DNA of 64,000 nucleotides from Basidiobolus meristosporus CBS 931.73 (lineage: Eukaryota; Basidiobolomycota; Basidiobolomycetes; Basidiobolales; Basidiobolaceae), in the NCBI GenBank assembly GCA_002104905.1, contig MCFE01000069.1, positions 123,923 through 187,922 on the forward strand, read 5' to 3'. Below the pieces are notes generated by a model. That model worked only from the letters and a program-made list of their open reading frames with translations, did not search any database and was not told where the DNA came from. This document shows, piece after piece, positions 12,893 to 24,671 of the stretch. A program made the position numbers and the translations under genes. Each line of letters opens with the position of its first letter. Position 1 is the first letter of the stretch.

Positions 12893-13237
12893 TGCTGAAA
12901 GAGCTTGTAATTCAACCTGAATACTTACCTAGTTTAGTGTCTTAGGTCATTACATGCAAATCTCAGATAATATTGACCAAATTCCTTGCTGGTACCCAGA
13001 ATATTTACACCAAATATTAGGTGCCCAGAACATGAAAATTCTCAAATTTGTCCAAACAGCTTCAAGCTTCACACACATGTTCTTGGGACCTTTCTAAACC
13101 AATACTACATGCTCATTATGCCAATACCATGTAGAGGTATACATACTACTTTTACATTCAAAAAAGTTGTTTAAGTGAAAGCCACATAATCTACTTGCTC
13201 TCCCAATCACTTCCAATATTTCCAAGACCATACTGCA
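12893..13237 (+). repeat. copia 3' LTR, diverged
   Basis: Matches the family LTR along its length (for example CATGAAAATTCTCAAATTTGTCC and ACATGTTCTTGGGACC) with many substitutions. Boundaries rest on alignment to TGTTGTAA and TTACAACA by eye. Confidence 0.65.
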
Positions 13238-16007
13238 TAAAAAACATTTACTTGGATGCAATAGCCAATATTGATCTGATGGATTCAAACTTGGCTACTG
13301 GTGCAAATGTTTCAGTGTTATCCAGTACTTTAGTCTAAGTGCATTCTTTGGCCATGGGACTTGATTTGCATTGTTCATATGATCTATTGGCCATTTATTT
13401 TGTCTTGAAACCCACCAGCATCCAATTGAATCTTGGTTGATTGGTTATTTGATTTTGTCCTTAGCCAGACTTTCCATCAGGGCCTGTTACACCTCAGTCC
13501 TTGCATATCTCCAAAGCTCTCCCTGAGGGTTATTTAGTGCCTCTTTTACAGCTTGGGGCTCAGCAGTATGGACTGAATAGGCATAGGCTAAATTTGTAAC
13601 TTCATTGATGTAACAAATTGAGCTATTTCTTATCTAGTTGGATCCCCTGCCTTGTAGTACTGGAGTAAATCACTTCAGGTATCTTGGACACTGATTCAGG
13701 CTGAATCTCACCTGTGGAATCCTCTAGAGAGAAAAAACATCATTGTTTTGCTCTGATACAATTGTGACAATTTGTTGACTTGAGATAGAATTTTTGTCAT
13801 CATGTGTGGCCACATTGTGTGAATACCTTATAGTTTCATCAAAAAACACATCCCAGAACTTGATTAGCTTCTTTGCATTGGGACTTTTGTGTCTGTATGC
13901 CTCACTATCAATGCAGTAGCCCTGGGATATTTATTCTACACTTTTTGGTTTATATTTCAACTGATGTCCCAGCAGTTTCTGGGCATATTCTGTGCAGCTA
14001 GATGTTCTTAGGTGTTCTGCCATTGGTGTGTATCTATACTGTGCCCCAAATGGAGTTGACCTGCAGGATATTTTGCTATAACTCCTATTTTCAATTTATA
14101 CAGCTGTAGCAACTGATTTTGCCCAAAGATCATAGAACAATACATGATCATGGATCATAAATCTTGCCATATTATTTATTCACCAGTTTGCATATTCTGA
14201 CATTATATTTTGCTGTGGGGAGTATGGTATGATATTCTTTTGCTTTATCCGCTGAGCTTTGCAGAAGTGGATGAAGAGTTTTGAGGTATTTTCTCCACCA
14301 TGGAGATGGCAAATTTTCTTGATTACTTGCCAGTTTCTCTCTACACCATGGCTTCAAATTCCCTGGGATTCAACAGAGCTTTTTCTTTCCTTTCCATAAA
14401 GTGGATGCACATGTGTCTGTGTGATCATCACTAAGTATGAGTGAATATATCAATATGCCAAGGATGAATTATGCATGGATCTATGCAGATCTCAGGGAAT
14501 TAGATCTAAATTTTTCCTAATTCTAACTAACACAGAACTCATGAGCAGGCACATGGCTTGGTTTCCATATTTGCAGGCTTTAAAGTGCTCCAAATGAGCT
14601 GAGGATCAGTTTTTACTCCAGAAAATAGCTGGTTTTACCATTTGGTGCAAAGTTTCAAATTAATGTGTCCAAATCTCCTGTGCCATAGCATAGATGCTTC
14701 TTAACTTAAGCTACCTATATTGGCCTCCAGATACAATGGGATATAAGTCAGATTGTATAGAATCTGGTCTTGGATACCTGGAGCATTATGAGCACCACAT
14801 TGATCTGTGACCTTGTGTACAGAAGAGTCAAAACTGGAATGGAGTCCTTCTGAAATGGCCTTGCTTACATATAGTAGGTTTTTGGCTATTTCTGATATAT
14901 AGAGTACTTCTTTTAACAGTAGGTTTGTTGCATCCTTCACTACTTCTGAGGTTTACTTGGATAATTACCAGCTCAACTGCATCAAGTATTCCATTGTCAC
15001 CCCTGGAAACCTTCTTAATTGCAATTTCTAGATTTTGGATAAAGAACTCTTTTTGGAGTATAAAGTGTTAAGATACTCCAAAGTCAGTATATCACACCTA
15101 AGTGCACCTGTTTGTGGTCATATTTAGCTCATATATGAGTAGTCTATCCTCAGTTGCTACAGCATTTCCATATTCAGGCTTTCTTGCTATCATTACACTT
15201 TTGGATGCACCAGTCTGATATGTAACCTTTCCTTTTACAGTGGCTGCAAGGAAGGTTACTGTTGCCTTCAAATGTCTTGAGTACTTTTGTTGGTGATTAC
15301 CATTGCTTATCAAAGTATTTACTCCTTCCTTCTTATTGGCATGCGATTTTCTTAATTTCTCACCCATGAGCCTTCCATATACCTAATATAAGGTCCAGTC
15401 TTCAGTGCTGGACTCTTGGGCTGTTGAAAGACCCTGATACCTCTCTATCAGGCTATTCAGGAGGGTAACTATCCTATCTTCATCAGCTATCTGTATACCC
15501 ACTGGTTCTGGACTGGGTAGTTAGAGCCATCCAACTTTTCAGAAGAGGGAAAATTTTGAGGATTAGCAATAGTAGAGCTTGCAGAGAGTGACAACTTAGG
15601 GATTATAGCCAGTTATCAGAATCCTGGAGATATTGGAAGTCATTGGGAGAACAAGCAGGTTATGCAGTTTTTGCTTAATGATATATTGAGTGTCAAAGCA
15701 ACATTTGTGCTTTTACATAGTCTTGGCAAAACAAACACAAAGAACATGTTTGGGAAGATCCCAAGAGCATTTATGCAAAGTTTGGGGCTTTTTGGACAAA
15801 TTGACAAATTCTTATGTTCCAAATACCTGATATCTAGGTGAAAATATTTGAAATAAATCCCAACAAGGAACTTGGTCAGTATTCTCTGGGATTATTCTAA
15901 GTGAATCCCAACAAGGAATTTGGCCAGTATTCTCTAGAATTTGTAGGTAATGATCTATGTGACAAAGTTAGGTGAATATTTAGGAGAATTACAAATTTTT
16001 TACAACA
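13238..16007 (-). mobile_element. Degenerate Ty1/copia element, antisense, truncated in RT
   Basis: On the minus strand: LTR 16007-15611, degenerate primer site near 15600, gag remnants 15540-15100, GAG-pre-integrase 14995-14700 (KEVLYISEIAKNLLYVSK), integrase 14690-13950, the post-integrase linker and start of reverse transcriptase to about 13250. The element stops in the RT next to another copia LTR. Small ORFs here (15367-15098, 14940-14701, 14357-14172) are fragments of the polyprotein. Confidence 0.75.
15611..16007 (-). repeat. copia LTR with an internal duplication
   Basis: Ends TTACAACA at 16007 and follows the family LTR on the minus strand. It is longer than the 350-bp form because a roughly 48-bp segment (aatcccaacaaggaa..., 15856 and 15904) is present twice. 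Confidence 0.65.
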
Positions 16008-17812
16008 AGGATAACTCTTCGCAAATATTCAAAGTCCCAATGAGCAAGAATATCAGTAAATGTATACTAGTATTGTAGAAATGCACAATAGTGCACCAAA
16101 GGCAGCCAGGGTATCATTGCATGCCCATGATGAACTACAAGGAGCAGGTGCCTTAGTGTTGTCTTGATGGGACCCTGACAGTATGATCCAGATCTCATCC
16201 ACCCCCAGATTCACCTGAATATCCATGATGGACAGCATACATCTTCTATGTCATCCAAATAAGACCTGTACAGCATGCACAGCTTCCTTGAGCTCATTAC
16301 AAAGTTTTTTTACATCACATGATTAGTGCCACCCACCCACCCCTGTCCAAAGAAAAAATAGGTATATCCAGTACTCTCACTATGTTTAAGCACGGCGTTA
16401 ATAGCCCACTGAGTATCCTCCAAGTAAATATGGATTTATGTTGTACCATGTCAGTCACTGATGAATAGTTCACAAACGGATATTGTATCCGCAATGGCAG
16501 ATGTTAGTCAACTTCTCCAACATCCGAAATCTGATCAAACCAGTGATTAACCAGGTTTGCATGCCTGGCCAAGCCCAAGTCTTGTTCATATCAAACATTA
16601 CAGGACTGTAAGCTTAGGGGCTCATGGCTTGGGAAGGAAAGCGTGGAAGATGGGAAGGGGACTTGGGCTTACCAGCTCTATAGACCATCCCTTTGGGTTG
16701 ACTAAGGCTTGGTGGTAGTTTGACAATAAGCATCACGCTATGCATCCCTGGATGCAGCACCACTGAAGAAATAGTTTGTCCCGGTTAGTTGATGCCTCTT
16801 CTGTACTCTGACATTGGAATCTTGTGTGACTGGCGCCCAACATTTGATAGGCTGCCTTTATGGGAGGGTCTCAAGGATCTTCAAAGGCTGATCAAGGGGA
16901 TCCAAAACAGGTGCCTACTGAGACCACCACCCCCTCCTACTGACTACAGGATAGAGTTTCACCCGGTGTAAGTTATAGTATGAGAAGGTTTGCTAGCATA
17001 GATCCCCAAAGGTTGTGATAGTACGGTTGTGGATCATTGGCACTTGGTAGCATAGAGAGTATGAAGCGTTACTAGAGCCACCGCTTCAGAGATGATCCTA
17101 CATCAGGTTGAAACACGATCAGTAGGTACCACATCCTCTCACGAGATTCCTCTAGTCCAATGACGTTCTTGGTGGGATCTGCCACTCGCCAACTCTAGCA
17201 ACCACGACCTCCTACAGCCTGACTGCAAGGACGGTGGTTGCTCACCACAAGATTGATGCGAATGCTCAGGCCCAACCATACTCGCCCTCTGAGTCCCAGA
17301 GAAATGGTAGGACGCGATAGAGGGATGCGCGTCCACAGCCACTCTCCCCCAAGGGATAGGTTGGGAAAATTCATCACCCGTCCCCTTGGATATATTCCCA
17401 TTCGGGCCTATCTGGGAAGTTGATTGGCTAATCACTCAAGACATGAGGCACCATTCCTTCGCAGGATGGGAGGATAGTCGGAAGTGACTGAGGATGGGTC
17501 AAGGGAATCAACGACGTTGAGTGAGCTCATCTTCAAGCCCCGTTATCCCGCCTGACTGCAAAGTACCCCGGTCACAGGCCAATGTGAACACCAGGTCGAC
17601 GTGATTTTCTCTGATGAACCACCAGTCGTTAGGGAGAACGCCCAGTATGTTAGTGTACCTCGTGTCCATAACCATTGCACGCCATCAATGCAGTGAGGAA
17701 TGCCATACCACCCCTGTCGCCAAGCCCCTTTCGATCATGATCATCTTACGGGAATACAAAGGTTTATTTACACATAGTACATAGAAGTACAGTTCGTCAC
17801 AAGCGCTTCGTT
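16008..17812. other. No gene recognised
   Basis: Non-repetitive DNA between the copia block and the ECL1-like gene. Short ORFs overlap on both strands without family resemblance or plausible splicing. I see no RNA gene. Confidence 0.5.
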
Positions 17813-17892
17813 TTAAATTAAAGCAGTAGAAAGGGAAAGAAACCTAGGGCCCCCACATTCCGCAACGCCACCCGAGATCTCCGACTTGGCAA

Positions 17893-18255
17893 CTACTGGG
17901 CAACGGTGAGAAGGCGACGACCAGGCCGAATTGGAGGATACCTCTTGACCAGAGAGAACAGCCGTTGGTCCACCGGCAGGAACGCCGTGCTCTTCTTGTA
18001 CAACTTGAGGTGGTAAGGGTAGCCCAGCTGGGTTGGGAACGCTTCGTTGGGAGAATGGCACTCAAAAGGATATCGCGATGGTGGTGGGGGTTGCTCCGAG
18101 GGGTACGCCATGAGCGAAGCGGTGGGGGAGACTCCCGGGCTCTCGGGGTCGACAAAGTTGGACTGCTGGTCTTTCTGTCGGCAGCTCAGGTCGCAGTACA
18201 ACTGGCCGGACACCTCGACATGCTTTCCGCAAACCGTGCACCAATCCGAATCCAT
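17893..18255 (-). CDS. ECL1-like small zinc-binding protein
   Basis: A single-exon 120-residue protein. The N-terminus MDSDWCTVCGKHVEVSGQ followed by LYCDLSCRQKD carries a CxxC ... CxxxC zinc-ribbon pattern typical of fungal ECL1/extender-of-lifespan-type proteins, small regulators that respond to zinc and nutrient stress. The rest is Ser/Pro rich and low complexity, with a basic C-terminal stretch (RYPPIRPGRRLL). The ATG at 18255 is the first in frame. A TATA sequence lies about 195 bases upstream. The identification rests on the short zinc motif and overall size, so family membership is fairly likely and function is inferred. Confidence 0.65.
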   Translation of the reverse strand: MDSDWCTVCGKHVEVSGQLYCDLSCRQKDQQSNFVDPESPGVSPTASLMAYPSEQPPPPSRYPFECHSPNEAFPTQLGYPYHLKLYKKSTAFLPVDQRLFSLVKRYPPIRPGRRLLTVAQ

Positions 18256-18446
18256 TTTCTGTTAATGACCAGGATATTCTACAAGAAGAACCACTTTACT
18301 GGGGCCAGTTCAAAATCACTGTCTACGTTCGTAACAAGGCTTGCTCGGAGAGAGAATACGAAGAATACAGCAAAGGAAGTGAGACTTCTGCCTGTCAACA
18401 GCTATTGAGGGACAATGCCGTGAGGGAGACGTGGGACCGGACTGGT

Positions 18447-18457
18447 CCTTATATAGG
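18447..18457 (-). promoter_or_regulatory. TATA box for the ECL1-like gene
   Basis: CCTATATAAGG on the minus strand, about 190 bases before the ATG at 18255, a suitable distance for a core promoter plus a 5' leader. Confidence 0.5.
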
Positions 18458-18511
18458 TGGGCTACTGCCAACGCATACTCCGAGACTGCTCCGAAATCCC
18501 CTTTTGTCATC

Positions 18512-20591
18512 GGGAATTTCTTGGAGTGTTTACGGACGACCGCTCAGCCTATGGGATCCCGCTTGTTTGAGATGAGTGATGCATTAGTCAAATCAAATAG
18601 GCATCGTTCAATTCCATTGTTGCACAATCAATCTATGTAGACTCAAGTCATTCTGGATTTATCGACCATTTCATCACTTGCTGTGTGCGAGGTCTTTGGG
18701 ATGAGATCTGCCCCTGCATGCGTCCATTACGAGTTGCCCGACATGTCCACTCACGCTATTCTTAGCTCTCAAGGCCAGCCCCAAGACTCATGGTCTTGGT
18801 GGCTTCCTAAATTAGCGTCCGTATGATTGTTTGCACCTTTGAGTCGAATTTGATTATTTGATTATTTGATTATAGCATTCAAGCATTGTATCAGTGGTCA
18901 GAACAACGAAAGCCTGTTTCAAGTGGGGTGGTCACGAAGCAGGTCAACCGATGAGGGATGAGCGACCATGTAAGCCAATCCAATTGGTACCAGTCCAGGG
19001 AATAAGAATGGGAATACGAATGGGAATGGGAATGGGAATAGGAAGGAGATCGAGAATGAGAATGACAGCATGGCAGTGTATGATAGGCGCAGGCCTGATT
19101 TAATCGCAATACACCAGATGAGGCTCCCTGCATCATCGTTGAGAGCCTCATGGTTTGGCTTGCATCGATTGATAGATGCTAGCCTACCAGGCTTTCATCA
19201 GCGCATGCAGTACCCACCCAGGCCGTGTGTACGTATGTTGCTGTTAGAGAGGCATACTCTCCGGCAACCATGACAACTCTAGCCCGACAACCCTCCACCC
19301 CAAACGCGAGCGAGATAACTGACTGGGTCATTGTGTGGAGGATGCATGCGTGTCTCCTCATTCACCAATCCTAACTAGGCACCTATTGTTTGAAATCGAG
19401 GGCGATTGTGGCAATCCTTTCGCATTGGGCCTCTTTGTTCAACATGGTGTGAGACTCCGTTGATGATGTTTCTATGGGATGCCAATGCAATCTCCGAAAT
19501 CGAGTCCACAGCCTATGACCGGCGGTATCTGCATTCCAGAGCCATGTGACCATGAAATGAATATGCGATGGAACGACCAATTTCAATGAATGGTGCTTGT
19601 TTATGCAAAATCATGAGCGGGTTATGACGAATTAGTTGCAGGTCGGTTACACCGCGAGTTACTTCACGATTGCCGACGAAGCTTGTTCAACCTCAGGGCG
19701 ATGCGCTGCTTTCGCAATAGCCTCATCGTGTTACCGATGGATGGACGTGATGGGAGCAGGATGCTACTAGTTGTATAGCACCTTTGTTATCAACTAGTGC
19801 ATTTCGTCAACAAGGCTGATGGGAGCCGCAGCGTGGCTGAGCCCCCTTCTAACTCTAGAGCTGTGGTGGATTCATTTGGGGTGCTGGCCAATGATGACCC
19901 ACGGGCAACCAAACCAATTTACTTTATGTTAGTGAGCATTTGATGAGGCAGCATATACATAATCCGCAAAGTAACTTGCCACTGCGCCTGACCTTGGCTG
20001 TTAGCCACACCATCCCTTCGACCCTCATTCATACACTGGGCATAAATTTGCCTTGAATTGATTTCCATGCATCCCTCGGTCACTCTTGCACTGAATCGCT
20101 ACATACATTCCCGTTGATTGCCCTGCTTGTGTAGAACATTCATTTCCCAGGATCATTGCAGCCACTTGCATCAATGGTTTACCCATGATGACTCCTTGTA
20201 TTGGGGATTCAGCGAGGGTAACTGGCTCTGCAGCATGGCCGACAACCATCGGAAATGGAATATTGATGAGCAGGTCAATTTGTTTGTGCCCATTAACACT
20301 ACATCCTGCTTGATTGGCTCCCTTGGATGCCAAACAGCGATCCAAAACTTTGACACCTAACTGACCGCATGGGGCCTTCGTTGTGCCTCAACGCTGCGTA
20401 GAGGATCCTAACCCTAATCGACCAAGGTGCCATAAGCCAACTCGACTTTGCACGAACGAATTGTTGATATGGGTGATGGGGCCAAAGCCAAATTGGATGG
20501 TGGGGAGAACCAGGCAAAATCGAATTAAATTAACATTGATCTACTCTCAAATTTACATATGTACACATTCCTTCCTGTGGATTTGTTCTAT
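18512..20591. other. Intergenic, with a GGGAAT-type microsatellite
   Basis: No gene recognised. A short hexanucleotide tract (variants of GGGAAT/GGAAT) lies at about 19005-19060, next to AG-rich sequence. ORFs over it are repeat artefacts. Confidence 0.5.
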
Positions 20592-21454
20592 CTATACATA
20601 GTGGATGGATTTCAGCTCCTCCTTCAGATTTTGCAGATACGCCAGGTTCAATCGGGAGATCTGGGTGAGCTCGCTTATCTGGGAGTATCTCTTGGACACT
20701 TCATGGCGCTTCTGGTCCTTGCTGGCCTGGATGACCACGAGGGTGGCTAGGATGGTGATGAAATCGATGGCGGTGAACGAAAACAGTATCGTATACGTGT
20801 GTTGCAGATAATTCTGAGTGAACACATGAATGGCATCCACGCATCCGGGCAAACCGGTCAGCTGCATTTCGCAAAGGGGTGAAAGAGCTGGGCTGTCTAT
20901 TTCGCTGTAGTAGCCACAGCAACGATCCTGCACAAGGGCATCAGAACCCATTGGATATCTTAGCAAGTAGGCGGGTCACCTACCGTTTCTTGAAAGACGG
21001 CCCGCAGTGTTGGACTCCAGCTCCTCCACTTCTCCGCGTAGCTTCCCCGGATATTCAAGGAGTTGAACCACATCAAGCCACCGAGGGCCAGTTGAGCAAA
21101 CAGAACAACCGTGATCAACCAAATGAAGAAAGTTAGCAGACCCCTACGCTTCAAGGGGCTTAGAAAGCCGAGCAACCCTATCAAGCCGGTTAGAACGATA
21201 AACCCTCCCAAGGCTAAACCTGCTGTGGAAGTTGAAGACCCATGTGTCAGCAAGGACAAAGAGATTTCGAACGGATAGATCAAATTACCATAAATCATTT
21301 CAGTGGTAATCACAATCATTCTACGTTTCAAAGGCGTGATGTAAAAATAATAACCAAAACCTCCCAACACTCCACCGGTGGCTACAAACAAGGCTATGCA
21401 AAGGAACAAAGTGAATTTCATATTAAATGTGACCAAACTTACGTTCATATTCAT
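20592..21454 (-). CDS. Tetraspanin-family membrane protein
   Basis: Two exons, 21454-20984 and 20927-20592, joined across a 56-nt intron (GTAGGT...TGCAG), give 268 residues. Four membrane segments are visible: FTLFLCIALFVATGGVLGG, GLALGGFIVLTGLIGLLGF, LLTFFIWLITVVLFAQLALG, and after the large loop TILFSFTAIDFITILATLVV. The large extracellular loop contains the diagnostic CCG motif (DRCCGYY, about residues 158-164) and further cysteines near 176 and 186. The splice falls just before the CCG motif. Tetraspanins organise membrane microdomains; in pathogenic fungi Pls1-type members act in appressorium or septum formation. The C-terminal tail is charged and cytosolic. A second ATG at 21421 is a possible start. 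Confidence 0.85.
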
Positions 21455-22573
21455 TGTTACGGCTGGACTGGGCTGAGCTGAGCTGAGCTGTTGTGGTGGT
21501 TTTTAATGCGACGCGGGGGTGGTTAGCGGATGACAAGACGTTCTAGGTCCGCAATGATGGCAGCTACGGCAGGCGGACTTTCTGGCTTATATTTCGTTTG
21601 ATATACGGTGTGGATGACGTTTTTTCGAAGGATCTTGGTATATCACGTTCAATTGGTAATACCAAACTGAGATTGTGGCATCTCAGTGGTTGTCCCCGGT
21701 GTGTATTCTCAAGGTGGACAGGCTGTACGAAAATGGCTGCCGAAAACGTTCATAGCTCGATTGGCTAGTTGGGTCGCTAAATGATCGTCCCGTACATAAT
21801 CTATTGCAGCTGTGGATGCAACCGCCAGTACTTATTGTTGTAGTGTTCGTATTCCATCTCGCTATATTCTGGCTATTCAGTACACATTAATTTGGCCGTT
21901 ACAACATCGGGCATTCGATACGACCATCAATCTTTTGTTTACACTTGCCACAAAGATCCCATCTAGCCCAGGCCAATTGGTCGAAAAAAACCCGCTCGGC
22001 CAATCACGAAACTGTCTATTGTTGATATCATGCAAAGTCAATCCAACTGGAAATTCAATCGAAGTTGGATCCTAATTAACATTTAAGATTTCTCCTAGAA
22101 TAGCCGCATTATATTAAACCCCTACAGATTGTTGCGTGGTAATGGTTACATTAATGTGCTCGGAGTTCCACCCTTTAATGCTTTGGAGGACCACAGCATA
22201 CACTGTTCTGCGAAAAATCCTTTACTCATCTTGTCCAGCAGTTACGTAAGTAAAGGTTGGGATGTGCCTGATCGAAATTCTAGATTTATGAGCTATGGCA
22301 GTCTATATGAGGTTTCAAGTGACGAAGTATTCAATCTATATTAACTCGGATACTTCAAAGCTAGGTAAAGTCTATCATCTATCTAGTTGCGGCTCTATGT
22401 TATACAGGTCAAAAACTATTTCAGTGCTAGATAAGTATTCTGGGTCAGCAGCTCAATCTGTCATTACATCTGCTGAGAAAGCCAGAATTCTGATATAATA
22501 AGCACTACAAGGAAAAAAGTCGGTCTATTCAGTATCATCTATCGAATATATATATATACGTAACCATGGTGCA
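21455..22573. other. Intergenic
   Basis: Upstream region of the tetraspanin gene and 3' flank of the next minus-strand gene. No coding or RNA feature recognised. AT-rich toward 22500-22560. Confidence 0.5.
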
Positions 22574-22939
22574 TTAGTGAGAACGAATGTTGGGTGCCTC
22601 GTGCTCCCGGATAAGGGCCGGCGTAAGGGACATTCGAATCGTATACTCCGAGTTATCATGCTCCAAGAAATCGTCAAAGGAGATGCGAGTACTTGCAGGA
22701 CTTGTCAACGAACGTTGTAATTGCGCGTTGGTGGGCAAGGCAGGGGGGCTGGTAGCACAGCTAGCACTCATCGAGCGGCCAAGCATTGGCGGAGCTGGTA
22801 TGGCTTTTAGTGTTAGATCCGAATCAGTATAGACGATGCGGTGGTGCTTTGCTCGTGACAAGGTTGGCGACCGAGCGACCTTAAGAAGCTTTTTCAAAAA
22901 CGAAGGTTTCTTTGCACTTTGCTGGTAATCCTCGCACAT
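22574..22939 (-). CDS. Small basic, serine-rich protein of unknown function
   Basis: Single-exon ORF of 121 residues from the ATG at 22939 (the in-frame codon upstream is TTG). I do not recognise a family. The N-terminus is Lys-rich (KKPSFLKKLLKVARS) and could form an amphipathic or membrane-binding helix. The middle is Ser/Pro/Ala rich with several RS/TS sites that look like kinase targets. The C-terminus is acidic then polar. Compositional contrast with the flanks and a TATA sequence at 23061-23070 support a real gene, but splicing to further exons cannot be excluded. Confidence 0.45.
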   Translation of the reverse strand: MCEDYQQSAKKPSFLKKLLKVARSPTLSRAKHHRIVYTDSDLTLKAIPAPPMLGRSMSASCATSPPALPTNAQLQRSLTSPASTRISFDDFLEHDNSEYTIRMSLTPALIREHEAPNIRSH

Positions 22940-23060
22940 CCTCAATATACTTGGCTCAATGGATCAATAGAGGCTTAGTAGAGTTGAAGTGGAGCTACTT
23001 TCGAAGCCGAAGGAAGCGATATGTAGGTGAGGTGAGGAGTCAAGGCAGCATGAGCGGCCA

Positions 23061-23070
23061 ATTTATATAT
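23061..23070 (-). promoter_or_regulatory. Possible TATA box for the 22574-22939 gene
   Basis: ATATATAAAT on the minus strand about 120 bases upstream of the ATG at 22939. Confidence 0.35.
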
Positions 23071-23099
23071 TTCTCACAAGCGGGATGTATGCTATGAGG

Positions 23100-24671
23100 T
23101 ATTAGTGCACCACTATATAATAGCGACAATTCAAATTCTCCTCGAAACCAAACTCTATAGTTCCTCAGGGTTTCAACGACTTCGGATTGGGCATGTAACG
23201 AATATTCATTACAGCTGGGGCGGCAACCGCGCGAGCAATGTTTGAGCGCATTCTGATCGGATCCGAAGCTAGGGCAAACACGGGGTGGCGATTCCCATGA
23301 AGCCTCAGCGCATCACCTAACAATCCCTAAATAATAGGGGTTACAGTAGAGGACAATTATTTTGTCTTTTTCGACCAGTCAGCTTTATCCTGCACCCACA
23401 TAATTTCGATTCAGTGGCAGCTGGTGGTCCCGTGGTGTCTTGATTTGGAGGATCCGTCTCATCCACCAGGATTGCACTAACCTTAAATTGACCATTGTCC
23501 TCAAGTAGCGCTCGAACAATGCTCCAGACAATACTTGTGTATGAGCCTGCAGAGGGCTAGGGTTGCTCTTGGCCAATGCTTACGCAAAATTCAACGCTCG
23601 AGACTATCAGCGATAAGCGTCACTACTCGGCAAGCAGCGCTTCAGTCTAATTATTTTTGCAGCATTTCTCCTTAGATGCTGAATGTTCGATTGGCCATAT
23701 CTAGGCAGGTTTAGGAGCATGTGTGGTACGAGCAGCGGCGATGGTGTCTTTCAATCGTTCCCAGCAGTACGGGGGCTATCGGTGGAGACGTGATTTGTGG
23801 TGAGGTGCTTGAACAAGGCGTCAAATGACGCGTGTTCGAGATCTCCACTCCGGGGAGCAGGGATTATAGCCGCACCATGATATTGTTTCATCATCCCCTT
23901 GGGCTCAGACATCCAGGCTGCATGAATAATCAGGGTTGTCACAATGGGCTCAGATCATCAGATTCGGATAGATCGGAGCGTCGCGATAATCCAACCCTAC
24001 TGTACAGGTATTTTTGGTGGTGCGGCGTAGCTGTTGATGCACTTCTCCATAAACATGGAGAAATATCGTGTCATAGATGCAGGAATAGATGGCATCCCAT
24101 TTCCGTATTTCGCGTGCATGTGGACAGCGGGAACGTATTCACTGCCGCTCCTCTCCTCCCCCTCAGTCATACAGAGTAGATCCAGCACAATACCAGGGCA
24201 CTCGGCTTATCTTGAGTCCACTAGGCGCATATAATGACCATTCCCCAGCAATGTTGACTGCCTTGACATTCCTTGGGCAGGGATTCTGAGCGCAAGTGCA
24301 CGTTGTGTATAGCAACTCGTAATATTAAGCAGGCAATATGTGTTTCCGGAATTGTTTTGCGGAGCCATAGGAATCCCTGTAGCGGGCATAGCCTACAACT
24401 TGAGGCCTCTGGTGCTCCCATCTATTGAATGTGGTTATCCTTATCAATCGTGTGTTTTTGGTGTGACTGCAGGTGTCTCGACTCGAGGTGCGCTGTACAT
24501 AATGTGAGAAATGCTACAAGTCGATATTTATTCACTACCCTCCAAAGATCTCCGATGGAAGAACATACTCCACTACAGATACACTGATGCTGGAAGTCAA
24601 TGGCAACATCTGAAAACTCCTTGGTAATCCTCACTAGGATGCTAATATAAGGATAAATGGATGCAACCTAT
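23100..24671. other. No gene assigned; possible unrecognised minus-strand coding exons
   Basis: Two short minus-strand open stretches (24188-23997 and 23942-23751) have fairly protein-like composition and could be exons of one small gene, but I could not find a convincing splice or a family. The rest shows nothing. Confidence 0.25.

Larger units (their letters stand above)
9163..13237 (+). mobile_element. Degenerate Ty1/copia element, sense
   Basis: The 5' LTR is 9163-9430 (TGTTGTAA...TTACAGCA, with the TATA segment deleted), followed at 9431-9449 by the copia-type primer site. Gag remnants lie at 9530-9960, the protease motif CIDSGAS near 9948-9972, GAG-pre-integrase at 9966-10440, integrase at 10560-11180, reverse transcriptase at 11640-12290 (YMDTTAAFLNGELDEDVYL) and an RNase H region to about 12640. 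The 3' LTR is 12893-13237. Numerous frameshifts make it non-functional. Flanks 9158-9162 (aaagt) and 13238-13242 (taaaa) do not match, so a rearrangement is likely. Confidence 0.8.

Noticed and set aside
17965-18408. 147-codon plus-strand ORF
   Set aside because: Antisense shadow of the ECL1-like gene, which has a recognisable zinc motif and promoter.
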